NCBI GenBank assembly: GCA_948467735.1 | Contig: CAOKFN010000054.1 | Span: forward strand, 1 to 32,047 | Source: an uncultured bacterium | GTDB lineage: Bacteria > Bacillota > Clostridia > Lachnospirales > Lachnospiraceae | Length of the DNA: 32,047 nt | Reading direction: 5' to 3' | In this document: positions 7,395 through 14,695 of the stretch, piece after piece | How positions within the stretch are numbered: the first letter of the stretch is position 1 | How the letters are laid out: each line of letters opens with the position of its first letter | The notes under the pieces: model-generated | What the model was told of the DNA's origin: nothing | What the model saw: only the letters and a program-made list of their open reading frames with translations | Database searches by the model: none | Program-made: the position numbers and the translations under genes

Positions 7395-10385
7395 TTGAAA
7401 GTTGCATTCCCAGAGCAGGCTGTATCGGAAGCCGAAAAACAAAAACAGCAGATTAACAAATCAAAAGCCGCATACAACGGGGCGGCAGCGGCGGCGGGAC
7501 AGGTTCCTTTTGCGGCGATGGTAAACGGCATACAGGATGTGCCCGGCATGGGCGGCGAGAAGGGGAAAAGCCTGATTGAGCTGCAGCAGGAGGCGGGCAG
7601 CGTGGATGCCGCCGTGGCGCAGGATTACATGACGGTGATGTCCCATACTCTGTCAGCGGAGGACTACGCCAAAATGCAGGAGGAAGGCTTTGATCTTGGC
7701 AGTATGGAACCGGAAGACGTGGTGACTATAGTGGACAAAATCAAGGCGGAGCTGGTGCGTTCCGGCCAGAATATCGCCGGATATACCGACGATATGGACA
7801 TGGAAACTTTGACGGCCGCACTGGGCAGTCAGGTTCTGGCTCAGGCGGTAGCGGACAGCTTTCAGGCGGCCGACGTGCCTTTGTCAAAGGAGAATCTGTC
7901 CGCCGTGTCGCAGGCTTGGGAAATGAATAACCAGCTGCAGCCCATGAGCGACGGTTCCCGCAGTTATCTGATTGACAATGATTTGGAGACGGAAATATGG
8001 AGTCTTTATCTTGCCCAGAACAGCGGCGCGGGCAAGGGGGGCGGCGCGCCTAAGTTCTATGCGGAGGATGTACATGGATATTATACCCAGAGCGCGGGCG
8101 GCAGGCCGTCGAAGCAGAATGAGGAGCTTTTGGCGCAGATTGACAAGATCATAGAACAGTCCGGCAGGGAAGTGAATGAGGACAGCCACAGGGATGCGTC
8201 TTGGCTTTTGGACAGGGGACTGCCTCTGACGACGGAAAACTTGAATAAACTGGCGGACCTGCAGAATTTGGAGCTCCCGGTGAAAGAGGAGCATTTCGCA
8301 CAGGCGGCTGCTGCTGCGGTTGCGGAGGGGAAAACTCCTCTCCATGCGGACGTGACGAAACGAAGTGAAAACTTGTATGAAAAGGCGGCGGAGATCTCCG
8401 ATTATTACCACAGCAAAGAATTTTGGGAAGCAAATGTGGGCGATATCACCGCGAGAAGGCAGATGGAGGAAATCAGGCTGCGGATGACGGCGGAGGTAAA
8501 TGTCAAGCTGCTGAAACGGGGGTTTGCCATTGACACCGCCCCCATGGAAGAATTGATAGAAGCGCTGAAAATGGCCGAGAGTCAGGTGGCGAACCGGTAC
8601 TTCCCCAAAGATGCGGAAGCCGTTGAAAAATATCGCAATTACCATCAGACAAACAGCGTGGCCGCGGATCTGCCCAAGCTCCCCGTGGATGTCCTTGGAC
8701 CCTTTGCCCAAGGGCATAATCAGGCGTCTCTGGCTGAGTTCCATAGAAGCGGCAAGGCGATGCAGGAGGTGTATGAGAAGGCTCAGAAGAGTTATGAGAC
8801 ATTGATGACTTCGCCCAGAAGCGACTTGGGAGATAGTATCCAGAAAGCATTTGGCAATACGGACAGTCTGCTGAAGGGTATCGGCGCGGAGATTACGGAC
8901 GAGAACCGCAGGGCGATTCGGATTCTGGGTTATAATCAGATGGAGATTACCACGGAGAATCTGGAGGCGGTGAAGGAAGCCGACAGACTGGTGCAGGATG
9001 TTATCCAGAAGCTGACGCCTGCGGCAACCCTGAAGATGATAAGGGACGGCATCAATCCTCTGGAAAAGAGCTTTGGAGAATTGGAGGAGTATTTTGAGAA
9101 GCTTCCTCCGGAGTATAAGAAGGAATCCGAGAGCTACAGCCGTTTCCTGTACGGGCTGGAGCGCAATGCGGAAATTACGCCGGAAGAGCGCGAGAGCTAT
9201 ATCGGCATTTACAGGCTGGTTCGTCAGCTGGAAAGAGCGGACGGCGCGGCGGTGGGCGCGCTGGTGAACGCACAGGCGGAGCTGCAGTTTTCCAATCTTT
9301 TGTCCGCAGTGCGAAACGGCAGGCTGAAAGCCGTGGATGTGAAGGTGACGGAGGAGCTGGGCTCCGCGGCCGAAAAGATGCAGAAGGCCAAGAATAACGA
9401 CAGCATTTCGGCGCAGATTGCCAAAGCGTTTGTCAAAACGGCAAATAAAGTGGTGTCAAAGGTATCTTCCAACGCAAAAGCGGTGGAGGAATATAACAAG
9501 ACCCAGCTGGAGAATATCCGCAGGGCGGTTGCGACCGCGGACAAGGAATGCGTGGCAATGCTGGAGCGTGGAGAAATGTCCGCCAGCGCGGATAATTTGA
9601 TGGCAGCGCAGGCGCTGGCCCAAGGATCCGAGAATATATTCGAGCAGGGCGACCGGCGCAGGAACGCCGCGGGCAGAAAACAGCCTGCGGAACCGGCAAA
9701 GAATGCGCCGACACAGAATCAGCCGCCGCAGAAAGCGGCCGAGGCATCCGAGCCGAAGTCGGCCGCGCTGGTGCAGAGCGGTCCCAGACGAGAGATTACA
9801 AACAGCAATGAGCTGTGGGAGATTCTGGACGACAGCGAACATTTTACGGAGACGTATGTGGATTTTGCGCAAAAAGCGCTGGAGGCTGTGGAAGACGCCA
9901 CCTTTACGGAAGCGGAGAGCAGCTTGGACGTCCGCAGCATGCAGCTGAATCATAAACAGCTTACGGTGGCGGCGTCGCTGGCAAAGCAGGAGGAATTCTT
10001 CATTCCTTTGCAGGTGGGAGGCACGGTGACTCAGGTACACTTGACCCTTGACAGGAACAGCGCCCAGAAAGGTACGGTTACGGTGGGAGTGGCTCCCACG
10101 GAAGAAGATTATATGCAGGCCAGACTCTATGTGGAAAACGGAGCGGTCTACGGAATTTTCATGGGCGGAGCGCAGAATGAGGTAATGAAAATGCAGGAAA
10201 TAGCCGATACCTTTAAAAGGGAAGCGAGCGCAAGCTGGACGGTGGGCAATATTACAGTGGTGCCTGCCGGGGGCGGAATGCCTGAGTTTATCAGACCCGA
10301 GGAGCATGTGCCAACGGAAAACGCGGAGCTTTACCGGGTGGCAAAGGTATTTCTGCAGGCAGTGATGGAGACGACGGCCCGTTAA
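7395..10385 (+). CDS. Large motility-associated protein with FliK-like C-terminus (DUF6240-like, 996 aa)
   Basis: The start is TTG 7395, with AGGAG 8 nt upstream. The product is largely helical with an Ala/Glu/Gln-rich composition and no signal peptide or membrane segment. A Pro/Ala/Gln linker lies near residues 755-800. Residues about 868-960 (IPLQVGGTV, QVHLTLD, ARLYVENGAVYGIF, then an amphipathic helix) resemble the C-terminal fold of flagellar hook-length control protein FliK. From memory it resembles a Lachnospiraceae family labelled DUF6240, which I cannot confirm here. The flagellin gene follows after 64 bp with no terminator, so the two are likely co-transcribed. A role in flagellar export or hook-length control is inference from the tail and the neighbour. 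Confidence 0.75.
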   Translation: MKVAFPEQAVSEAEKQKQQINKSKAAYNGAAAAAGQVPFAAMVNGIQDVPGMGGEKGKSLIELQQEAGSVDAAVAQDYMTVMSHTLSAEDYAKMQEEGFDLGSMEPEDVVTIVDKIKAELVRSGQNIAGYTDDMDMETLTAALGSQVLAQAVADSFQAADVPLSKENLSAVSQAWEMNNQLQPMSDGSRSYLIDNDLETEIWSLYLAQNSGAGKGGGAPKFYAEDVHGYYTQSAGGRPSKQNEELLAQIDKIIEQSGREVNEDSHRDASWLLDRGLPLTTENLNKLADLQNLELPVKEEHFAQAAAAAVAEGKTPLHADVTKRSENLYEKAAEISDYYHSKEFWEANVGDITARRQMEEIRLRMTAEVNVKLLKRGFAIDTAPMEELIEALKMAESQVANRYFPKDAEAVEKYRNYHQTNSVAADLPKLPVDVLGPFAQGHNQASLAEFHRSGKAMQEVYEKAQKSYETLMTSPRSDLGDSIQKAFGNTDSLLKGIGAEITDENRRAIRILGYNQMEITTENLEAVKEADRLVQDVIQKLTPAATLKMIRDGINPLEKSFGELEEYFEKLPPEYKKESESYSRFLYGLERNAEITPEERESYIGIYRLVRQLERADGAAVGALVNAQAELQFSNLLSAVRNGRLKAVDVKVTEELGSAAEKMQKAKNNDSISAQIAKAFVKTANKVVSKVSSNAKAVEEYNKTQLENIRRAVATADKECVAMLERGEMSASADNLMAAQALAQGSENIFEQGDRRRNAAGRKQPAEPAKNAPTQNQPPQKAAEASEPKSAALVQSGPRREITNSNELWEILDDSEHFTETYVDFAQKALEAVEDATFTEAESSLDVRSMQLNHKQLTVAASLAKQEEFFIPLQVGGTVTQVHLTLDRNSAQKGTVTVGVAPTEEDYMQARLYVENGAVYGIFMGGAQNEVMKMQEIADTFKREASASWTVGNITVVPAGGGMPEFIRPEEHVPTENAELYRVAKVFLQAVMETTAR

Positions 10386-10408
10386 GAATAGGCGGTCTGC
10401 CGCAAAAG

Positions 10409-10426
10409 AGGGCGCTTAAGCGCTCT
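10409..10426 (+). promoter_or_regulatory. Palindromic hairpin in the flagellin leader
   Basis: A perfect 12-bp palindrome (GCGCTTAAGCGC, 10412-10423), extended by three pairs on each side, lies 24 nt before the flagellin ATG. It has no T-run, so it is not a standard terminator. GGA triplets follow at 10428-10430 and in the ribosome site, a spacing reminiscent of CsrA-controlled hag leaders, but no csrA or fliW is in the window. Confidence 0.35.
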
Positions 10427-10449
10427 AGGAAGCGAATAGGGAGGTATCT

Positions 10450-11589
10450 ATGAGAATTAATTACAATGTATCCGCAATGATTTCAAATAATGCATTGAGA
10501 AACAGCGACAGCCTGCTGGCGCAGTCTCTGGAAAGGCTTTCTTCGGGAATGAAGATTAACAGGGCGAAGGATAACCCGGCAGGTCTGGCGATGGCAAAGA
10601 GGATGAACGCCCAGCTGGAGGGACTTTCCGTGGCGAACCGCAATGCAGGCGACGGCGTTTCTATTATTGAGACGGCGGACGGCGCTATGTCGGAAATCAG
10701 CGAGATGCTGCAGAGATTAAACGAGCTTGCGGTGAAATCGGCAAACGGTTTGAATTCCGACAGCGACAGGGCGGTGATACAGCAGGAAGTGGATCAGCTG
10801 ACGGAGGAAATCACCCGAGTTGCGGACGTGACGGAATTTAACGGCCAAAAGCTTTTAAACGGTGAATTTTCCCTGAAGGGCTATACGAATGACTTGGATG
10901 TGAAGGTGAAGTCCTATTCGATGGATGTGGCTTCCAAAGTGTATCATATTGACAATATTCGCGTGGATAAAGAGATGCTGAACGGGAAAGAAACCGGGGA
11001 ATATACGGTGGAAATAGACTGTCTGAAGGATTTGGACAGCGATTTCCCTCAGGGAGCGACCGCCAGCATTAAGGATCAGCTTGTGACCATTCAGGGCGTG
11101 AACGGTTTTGAGATGGTGCTGGATTTGACCGGAATGGACTTCGAGGAGCTGGCGCCGTTTGAGATTAACAATCTGGATGTGGACGCCACGGGGATTGGAG
11201 CCATGAGATTACAGATTGGCGCCAATGAAGGGCAGGTTCTGGGCGTTGTGATTCCGGAGATTTCTTTGAGAGATATGGGAATCGAGGATTTGGATTTGAG
11301 CACAAAAGACAGCGCCGCGGAAGCCATTGACCGCATTGACGGGGCCATTCAGTATGTTTCCAGCGTCAGAGGGCAGCTGGGGGCTTATCAGAACAGATTG
11401 GAATCCACGATTAACAGTCTGGATATTACATCTGAGAGCATGACCGCCGCTTATTCCCGGATAATGGATGTGGATATGGCGGAAGAAATGACGAATTACA
11501 CCACCTATCAGGTATTGACACAGGCGGGGACTTCCATGCTGGCGCAGGCCAATGAGAGACCTTCTCAGGTGCTGCAGCTTCTGCAGTAA
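10450..11589 (+). CDS. hag: Flagellin
   Basis: Flagellin polymerises into the flagellar filament after export through the flagellar type III system. The conserved N-terminal D0/D1 region is clear (MRINYNVSAM, ERLSSGMKIN, AKDNPAGLAMA, SIIETADGAM), as is the C-terminal one (YQNRLESTINSLD, SRIMDVDMAEEM, AGTSMLAQANERPSQ, ending VLQLLQ). The 379-residue length leaves a central variable domain of about 160 residues (roughly 140-300), rich in Asp and Val, which would face the outside. GGGAGG lies 5 nt before the ATG. No sigma-D-type promoter was found directly upstream, so transcription probably comes through the preceding gene. A fliS-like chaperone gene follows. Confidence 0.95.
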   Translation: MRINYNVSAMISNNALRNSDSLLAQSLERLSSGMKINRAKDNPAGLAMAKRMNAQLEGLSVANRNAGDGVSIIETADGAMSEISEMLQRLNELAVKSANGLNSDSDRAVIQQEVDQLTEEITRVADVTEFNGQKLLNGEFSLKGYTNDLDVKVKSYSMDVASKVYHIDNIRVDKEMLNGKETGEYTVEIDCLKDLDSDFPQGATASIKDQLVTIQGVNGFEMVLDLTGMDFEELAPFEINNLDVDATGIGAMRLQIGANEGQVLGVVIPEISLRDMGIEDLDLSTKDSAAEAIDRIDGAIQYVSSVRGQLGAYQNRLESTINSLDITSESMTAAYSRIMDVDMAEEMTNYTTYQVLTQAGTSMLAQANERPSQVLQLLQ

Positions 11590-11632
11590 GCAGGATTGAA
11601 GCTGCCATGCAGGAAAATAAATAATGACAAAC

Positions 11633-11699
11633 AATAACTCTTTCGTGCCGTCAGCAGGATGATCCCGCCATTAGGGTGCAGCCACATGAAAGAGTTATT
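11633..11699 (+). terminator. Long inverted repeat after flagellin, possible terminator
   Basis: AATAACTCTTTCGTG (11633-11647) pairs with CATGAAAGAGTTATT (11685-11699), 15 bp with one G-T pair, around a 37-nt interior. Only TTATTTGTG follows, so the T-tract is weak. It may terminate or stabilise the flagellin mRNA. The remaining 11700-11831 spacer shows nothing recognisable. Confidence 0.45.
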
Positions 11700-11831
11700 T
11701 GTGTTAGGAACTGTTAATCGAGAGCTGGCAGCGGAGTATTTGATTTACCGTTTCTTAGGACGGGGCGGGATGTAATTGCAGACACGGGACATTTTGCGCG
11801 TGCGGGAAAATGGTGGGAAGACAGGGAGGTA

Positions 11832-12308
11832 ATGATGGAAAAAGAGGATAAGCAGCGGTTTACTTTGAGAATAGCGCAGGCAAATTCCACCGAGCTGGTG
11901 GTAATCTTATACGAGATGCTTTTGTGCTACTTAAAAGAAGCGGAGGAAACGGCGGCGGAAGATAATGTGGGATTTCAAGAGGCCTTGCGCAAGGCCAGAG
12001 GATGCCTGAATGAACTTCTGAATTCTCTGCATCCCGAATACGACCCTGCGCCGGCCCTGCATCAGCTCTATATGTTTTGTATCAGACGTCTTGCGCTTGC
12101 CGGGCAGCGTCGCGACAGAGGGCTTTTGGAGGAGATTAAGAGAGTCATTGTGCCGCTGCATGATGCTTATGGACAGATTGCAGGGCAGAACAGCGCGGGG
12201 CCGGTGATGGGCAATTCTCAGACGGTTTATGCCGGACTGACCTATGGAAAAAATACTTTAACCGAGAACATGGCTGACCAAGGCTCGAATCGGGGAATGT
12301 TTGCATGA
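11832..12308 (+). CDS. fliS: FliS-like flagellar secretion chaperone
   Basis: FliS binds the flagellin C-terminus in the cytoplasm, preventing premature polymerisation before export. The core shows the family pattern: an N-terminal helix with a Thr/Ser-Glu-Leu-V-x-x-LY-E-M-L segment (residues 14-30), a helix with Leu-NELLNSLHPEYD, then HQLYMFCIRRL and a final helix ending LHDAYGQI. The first 120 residues match FliS length. Another 35 residues of unrelated tail extend it to 158 aa. ATG codons lie at 11832 and 11835, and the second is better spaced from AGGGAGG (11823-11829). Position after flagellin supports the call. The last 51 bp overlap the convergent gene at 12258-12554. Confidence 0.8.
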   Translation: MMEKEDKQRFTLRIAQANSTELVVILYEMLLCYLKEAEETAAEDNVGFQEALRKARGCLNELLNSLHPEYDPAPALHQLYMFCIRRLALAGQRRDRGLLEEIKRVIVPLHDAYGQIAGQNSAGPVMGNSQTVYAGLTYGKNTLTENMADQGSNRGMFA

Positions 12309-12554
12309 GGAGTCATTTCCGGATATGTTTTCCACGGCCGCTAAATCCGTCAGATGCTTGTATCTTTTTTGAAGCGCATTAATCTGATAGATATAACTGT
12401 CTATTAAATCAAATTCTACGGCGTTGTCAAAACCCGCGTAAGCAATCTCCAGGGCTTGGCGGGTTTTTTCTAAGGAATCTCTCAGCGTTACGGGAGCGTA
12501 ATCTTCCTCCGTCATATCATCCGTGCCCACACTCTGGCTGAAAAATGTTTTCAT
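12258..12554 (-). CDS. DUF2508 (YaaL-like) family protein
   Basis: The 98-residue product contains the hallmark of DUF2508 proteins: LEIAYAGFDNAVEFDLIDSY followed by IYQINALQKRYKHL. That is a short helical hairpin in which a Tyr/Phe-rich helix is followed by D-L-I-D-x-Y-I-Y. The family is widespread in Firmicutes, often near recR and bofA, and has no established function. AAAGGATGG lies upstream of the ATG on the minus strand. It is transcribed divergently from the BofA-like gene, recalling the yaaL-bofA neighbourhood of Bacillus. The last 17 codons overlap the 3' end of fliS, so one of the two tails may be non-essential. Confidence 0.78.
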   Translation of the reverse strand: MKTFFSQSVGTDDMTEEDYAPVTLRDSLEKTRQALEIAYAGFDNAVEFDLIDSYIYQINALQKRYKHLTDLAAVENISGNDSSCKHSPIRALVSHVLG

Positions 12555-12741
12555 GGCCCATCCATCCTTTCTATAATTATTTAGAAATTTATGTTATGTT
12601 TTGAAGCGCGTAACAATGGTAGTAGTTCTGTGTTAAAGTATAGGCGGTGAAAACGGAAAATATTCCAAAACTGGAAAATTTTGTTAGCTGTCATATTCTG
12701 CTTGGGTGGACATAGAATATAAAAAAGCATTGGAGAGGCGT

Positions 12742-12936
12742 ATGGAACGAATATTAAATGTTTTTATGAGAGGAATTTTAGGGACAATAGCAATCTATTT
12801 TATTAATTCCTTGTTGGAGGGAGCGGGGATTTCTCTTGGCGTGGGGGTGAACGCCATTACTGTATTGACATCCGGAATCCTTGGATTTCCGGGGGTTCTG
12901 GCGCTTTACGTGATAGGAATTTATAAAACTTTGTAG
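12742..12936 (+). CDS. bofA: BofA-like pro-sigma-K processing inhibitor family protein
   Basis: BofA is a small membrane protein that in Bacillus holds the SpoIVFB protease inactive until engulfment, delaying sigma-K. This 64-residue protein has two hydrophobic segments and the family signature: GTIAIYFIN, then GVGVNAIT, then GILGFPGVLALY. The ATG at 12742 follows GGAGAGG closely. A GTG at 12706, in frame, would add 12 residues but lacks a ribosome site. The gene sits beside the DUF2508 gene on the opposite strand, as in other Firmicutes. It precedes the Tad locus but has its own spacing, and the Tad promoter lies 40 bp after it, so it is probably a separate unit. It implies a spore-former. 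Confidence 0.85.
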   Translation: MERILNVFMRGILGTIAIYFINSLLEGAGISLGVGVNAITVLTSGILGFPGVLALYVIGIYKTL

Positions 12937-12972
12937 ACATTTCACAAAAATGATTTTTTTATGTTTTTCCAC

Positions 12973-13001
12973 TTGAAATATAAAAACATATTCGATATAA
13001 T
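12973..13001 (+). promoter_or_regulatory. Sigma-A promoter of the Tad pilus operon
   Basis: TTGAAA (12973-12978) and a perfect TATAAT (12996-13001) are separated by exactly 17 bp. Predicted transcription start is near 13008, about 113 nt before the first Tad gene. It is the strongest promoter between the BofA gene and the Tad genes. Confidence 0.75.
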
Positions 13002-13007
13002 ACTTTT

Positions 13008-13112
13008 ACAAGTCAGGTGTCACGGTACATTATCAGAAAATTTTACGATTCGGGTAGTCTTGGAGGCAGGTATCGCCTCAAAGTCCAAACACTGCAATAA
13101 GGAACAAAGGAG
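13008..13112 (+). promoter_or_regulatory. Structured 5' leader of the Tad operon
   Basis: The transcript leader contains a hairpin at 13059-13083 (GAGGC/GCCTC with an outer CTT/AAG and a mismatch) shortly before the AAAGGAG ribosome site (13106-13112). Pairing between GTGT near 13018 and ACAC near 13090 is possible. It does not match the c-di-GMP-I, c-di-GMP-II or other riboswitch consensus I can recall. A regulatory role is inference. Confidence 0.35.
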
Positions 13113-13120
13113 ATGGTTGA

Positions 13121-13624
13121 TTGGCGGTTTTATGTGTGCTTTTAATGGCGGCCTGTGTGTATGATTACAGGAGGAATAGGATTCCCAACTATTTGATGAT
13201 AATCACAGCCGTTCTGGGGGCGGGATGGTGCTTCCGGAACGCTGGATTTTTAGGAATCCTTCAATATGGGGGGAAAGCAGTATTGATTATGGCTCTGCTC
13301 TATCCGATCTTTCAAATCGGGGCGGTGGGGGCGGGCGATGTTAAAATTTTAGGGGTGACGGCAGGGTATCTGCCTTTCGGGAAAATCTTGAGTTTCTTAT
13401 TTGTTTCTTTGCTGGCTGCGGCAATTATTTCTCTTTTAAAAATGTGGAAGAATCAATGTTTTGTGGAGCGGATGCAATATCTTGCAGGGTATTTTGCGGA
13501 AGCTTTGCAAAATGGCGGGCGAAAGCTTTATCTGGAAAAGGAGGAGGACAAGCGCAGGGTGGGAATCTGCTTGTCGGGCCCGGTACTGTTTGGCATATTG
13601 CTGTATATGGGAGGTATCTATTGA
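13121..13624 (+). CDS. tadV: Prepilin peptidase, A24 family (TadV/CpaA-like), first copy
   Basis: This aspartic membrane protease cleaves the leader from Flp prepilins. It is 167 aa with several hydrophobic segments. Both catalytic aspartates lie in their motifs: D-Y-R-R-N-R-I-P-N (residues 15-23) and GAGDVK (about 69-74). The cytoplasmic methyltransferase domain of larger PilD enzymes is absent, as in TadV. An added hydrophilic loop (about 110-145) precedes the last membrane segment. The TTG at 13121 has AAAGGAG 8 nt upstream. It is the first gene of the Tad operon and its TGA overlaps the TTG of the next gene by four bases (13621-13624), indicating translational coupling. Confidence 0.9.
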   Translation: MAVLCVLLMAACVYDYRRNRIPNYLMIITAVLGAGWCFRNAGFLGILQYGGKAVLIMALLYPIFQIGAVGAGDVKILGVTAGYLPFGKILSFLFVSLLAAAIISLLKMWKNQCFVERMQYLAGYFAEALQNGGRKLYLEKEEDKRRVGICLSGPVLFGILLYMGGIY

Positions 13625-14637
13625 AGAATATATCAAATAAAATCATGGCATTTTGCGATACGGAGGAGGAATATGCGCAGCTGATGACGGAATATTTGCG
13701 GAAACAAAAGAATCTGCCATGGGAACTGCACACTTATACAAATGTGGAGGATCTTCTCCGGGAGGAGAGGGAGGCGGTGGAAATGCTGGTGGTGGCGGAG
13801 ACCGCATACTGTCAGGAGGTGCGGGTCATATGCGCTCATTCTCCCGTGGTATTAAGCGAAAGCGGACTTATGAAGTGGGAAAATGTTGTCTATGTGGATA
13901 AATATCAGGAAGCGGACGAGGTATTGAAGCATTTGCTGGGAGTGTATATGGAGCATGCGGAAGAAAAACTGCCCGGATTGCCGGTAATTCCGAAACAGAC
14001 CGGCAATCATAAAATGAAATTGATTGGGAACTACTCTCCCGTAAGGAGATGTATGCAGACTTCTTTTGCCATGACAATGAGCCAGATACTGGCGCGGGAG
14101 CATCCGACGCTTTACTTGAATCTGGAGCATTATGCGGGACTCGCGGAGCTTTTGCCGGATATGCAGACATTGGACATTGCGGATCTGCTTTATTTTCTCA
14201 ATGCGGAAAAAGATAAATTTCGCCTGAGAATGCAGACCATGCTAAAGCACAAGGGAGGGCTTGATTATATACCGCCCATGAAGGCAGGGCAGAATCTGCT
14301 TGCTGTAACGGCGGAGGAATGGCTGGGGCTTTTACAGAAAATAGAGGAGCTGGGAGAGTATGAGTATGTGGTGCTGGATTTAAGCGAAAGCATGCAGGGG
14401 CTTTTTGAGATTCTCAGGCTGTGTACCCGAGTGTATACATTGACAAAAGAAGACAGGATTGCCAAAAGCAAACTGCTTCAATACGAACAGGTTCTTTCTT
14501 TGTATGAATATCAGGATGTGCTTGACAAAACGAAACGGGTCAGCCTTTCGCATATACACAGGCTGCCGGACGAGCTGGAACAGCTGACAAAAGGGGATTT
14601 GGCCGATTATGTAAAAAGTCTGCTCAAAAGTCTATAA
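13621..14637 (+). CDS. tadZ: TadZ/CpaE-like protein with degenerate ParA-type ATPase domain
   Basis: TadZ proteins place the Tad apparatus in the cell. They usually join an atypical receiver to a ParA/MinD-like ATPase. Here residues 1-110 look like a receiver-type alpha/beta domain, and from about 125 a ParA-like domain begins (MKLIGNYSPVRRCMQTSFAM). The expected K-G-G-x-G-K-T loop is replaced by Y-S-P-V-R-R-C-M-Q-T, with no P-loop lysine. A Walker B-like YVVLDLSES is visible near residues 245-253. The protein is therefore probably nucleotide-independent. The TTG at 13621 has GGGAGG upstream and overlaps the previous stop. The longer open frame to 13444 lies inside the peptidase gene and is rejected. 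It is 338 aa. The cpaF gene follows after 58 bp. Confidence 0.8.
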   Translation: MKNISNKIMAFCDTEEEYAQLMTEYLRKQKNLPWELHTYTNVEDLLREEREAVEMLVVAETAYCQEVRVICAHSPVVLSESGLMKWENVVYVDKYQEADEVLKHLLGVYMEHAEEKLPGLPVIPKQTGNHKMKLIGNYSPVRRCMQTSFAMTMSQILAREHPTLYLNLEHYAGLAELLPDMQTLDIADLLYFLNAEKDKFRLRMQTMLKHKGGLDYIPPMKAGQNLLAVTAEEWLGLLQKIEELGEYEYVVLDLSESMQGLFEILRLCTRVYTLTKEDRIAKSKLLQYEQVLSLYEYQDVLDKTKRVSLSHIHRLPDELEQLTKGDLADYVKSLLKSL

Positions 14638-14695
14638 AGAAAATGCTCCAAAGAAATTCTGCGGCATTGCAGAAATCAAAAAAGGAGAATGGAAG

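Noticed and set aside
7884..8744. Minus-strand frame of 286 codons
   Set aside because: Shadow of the 996-residue gene; the plus-strand frame has a ribosome site, motifs and continuity.
12961..13164. Plus-strand frame of 67 codons
   Set aside because: It overlaps the Tad promoter and leader and lacks a ribosome site; composition is not protein-like.
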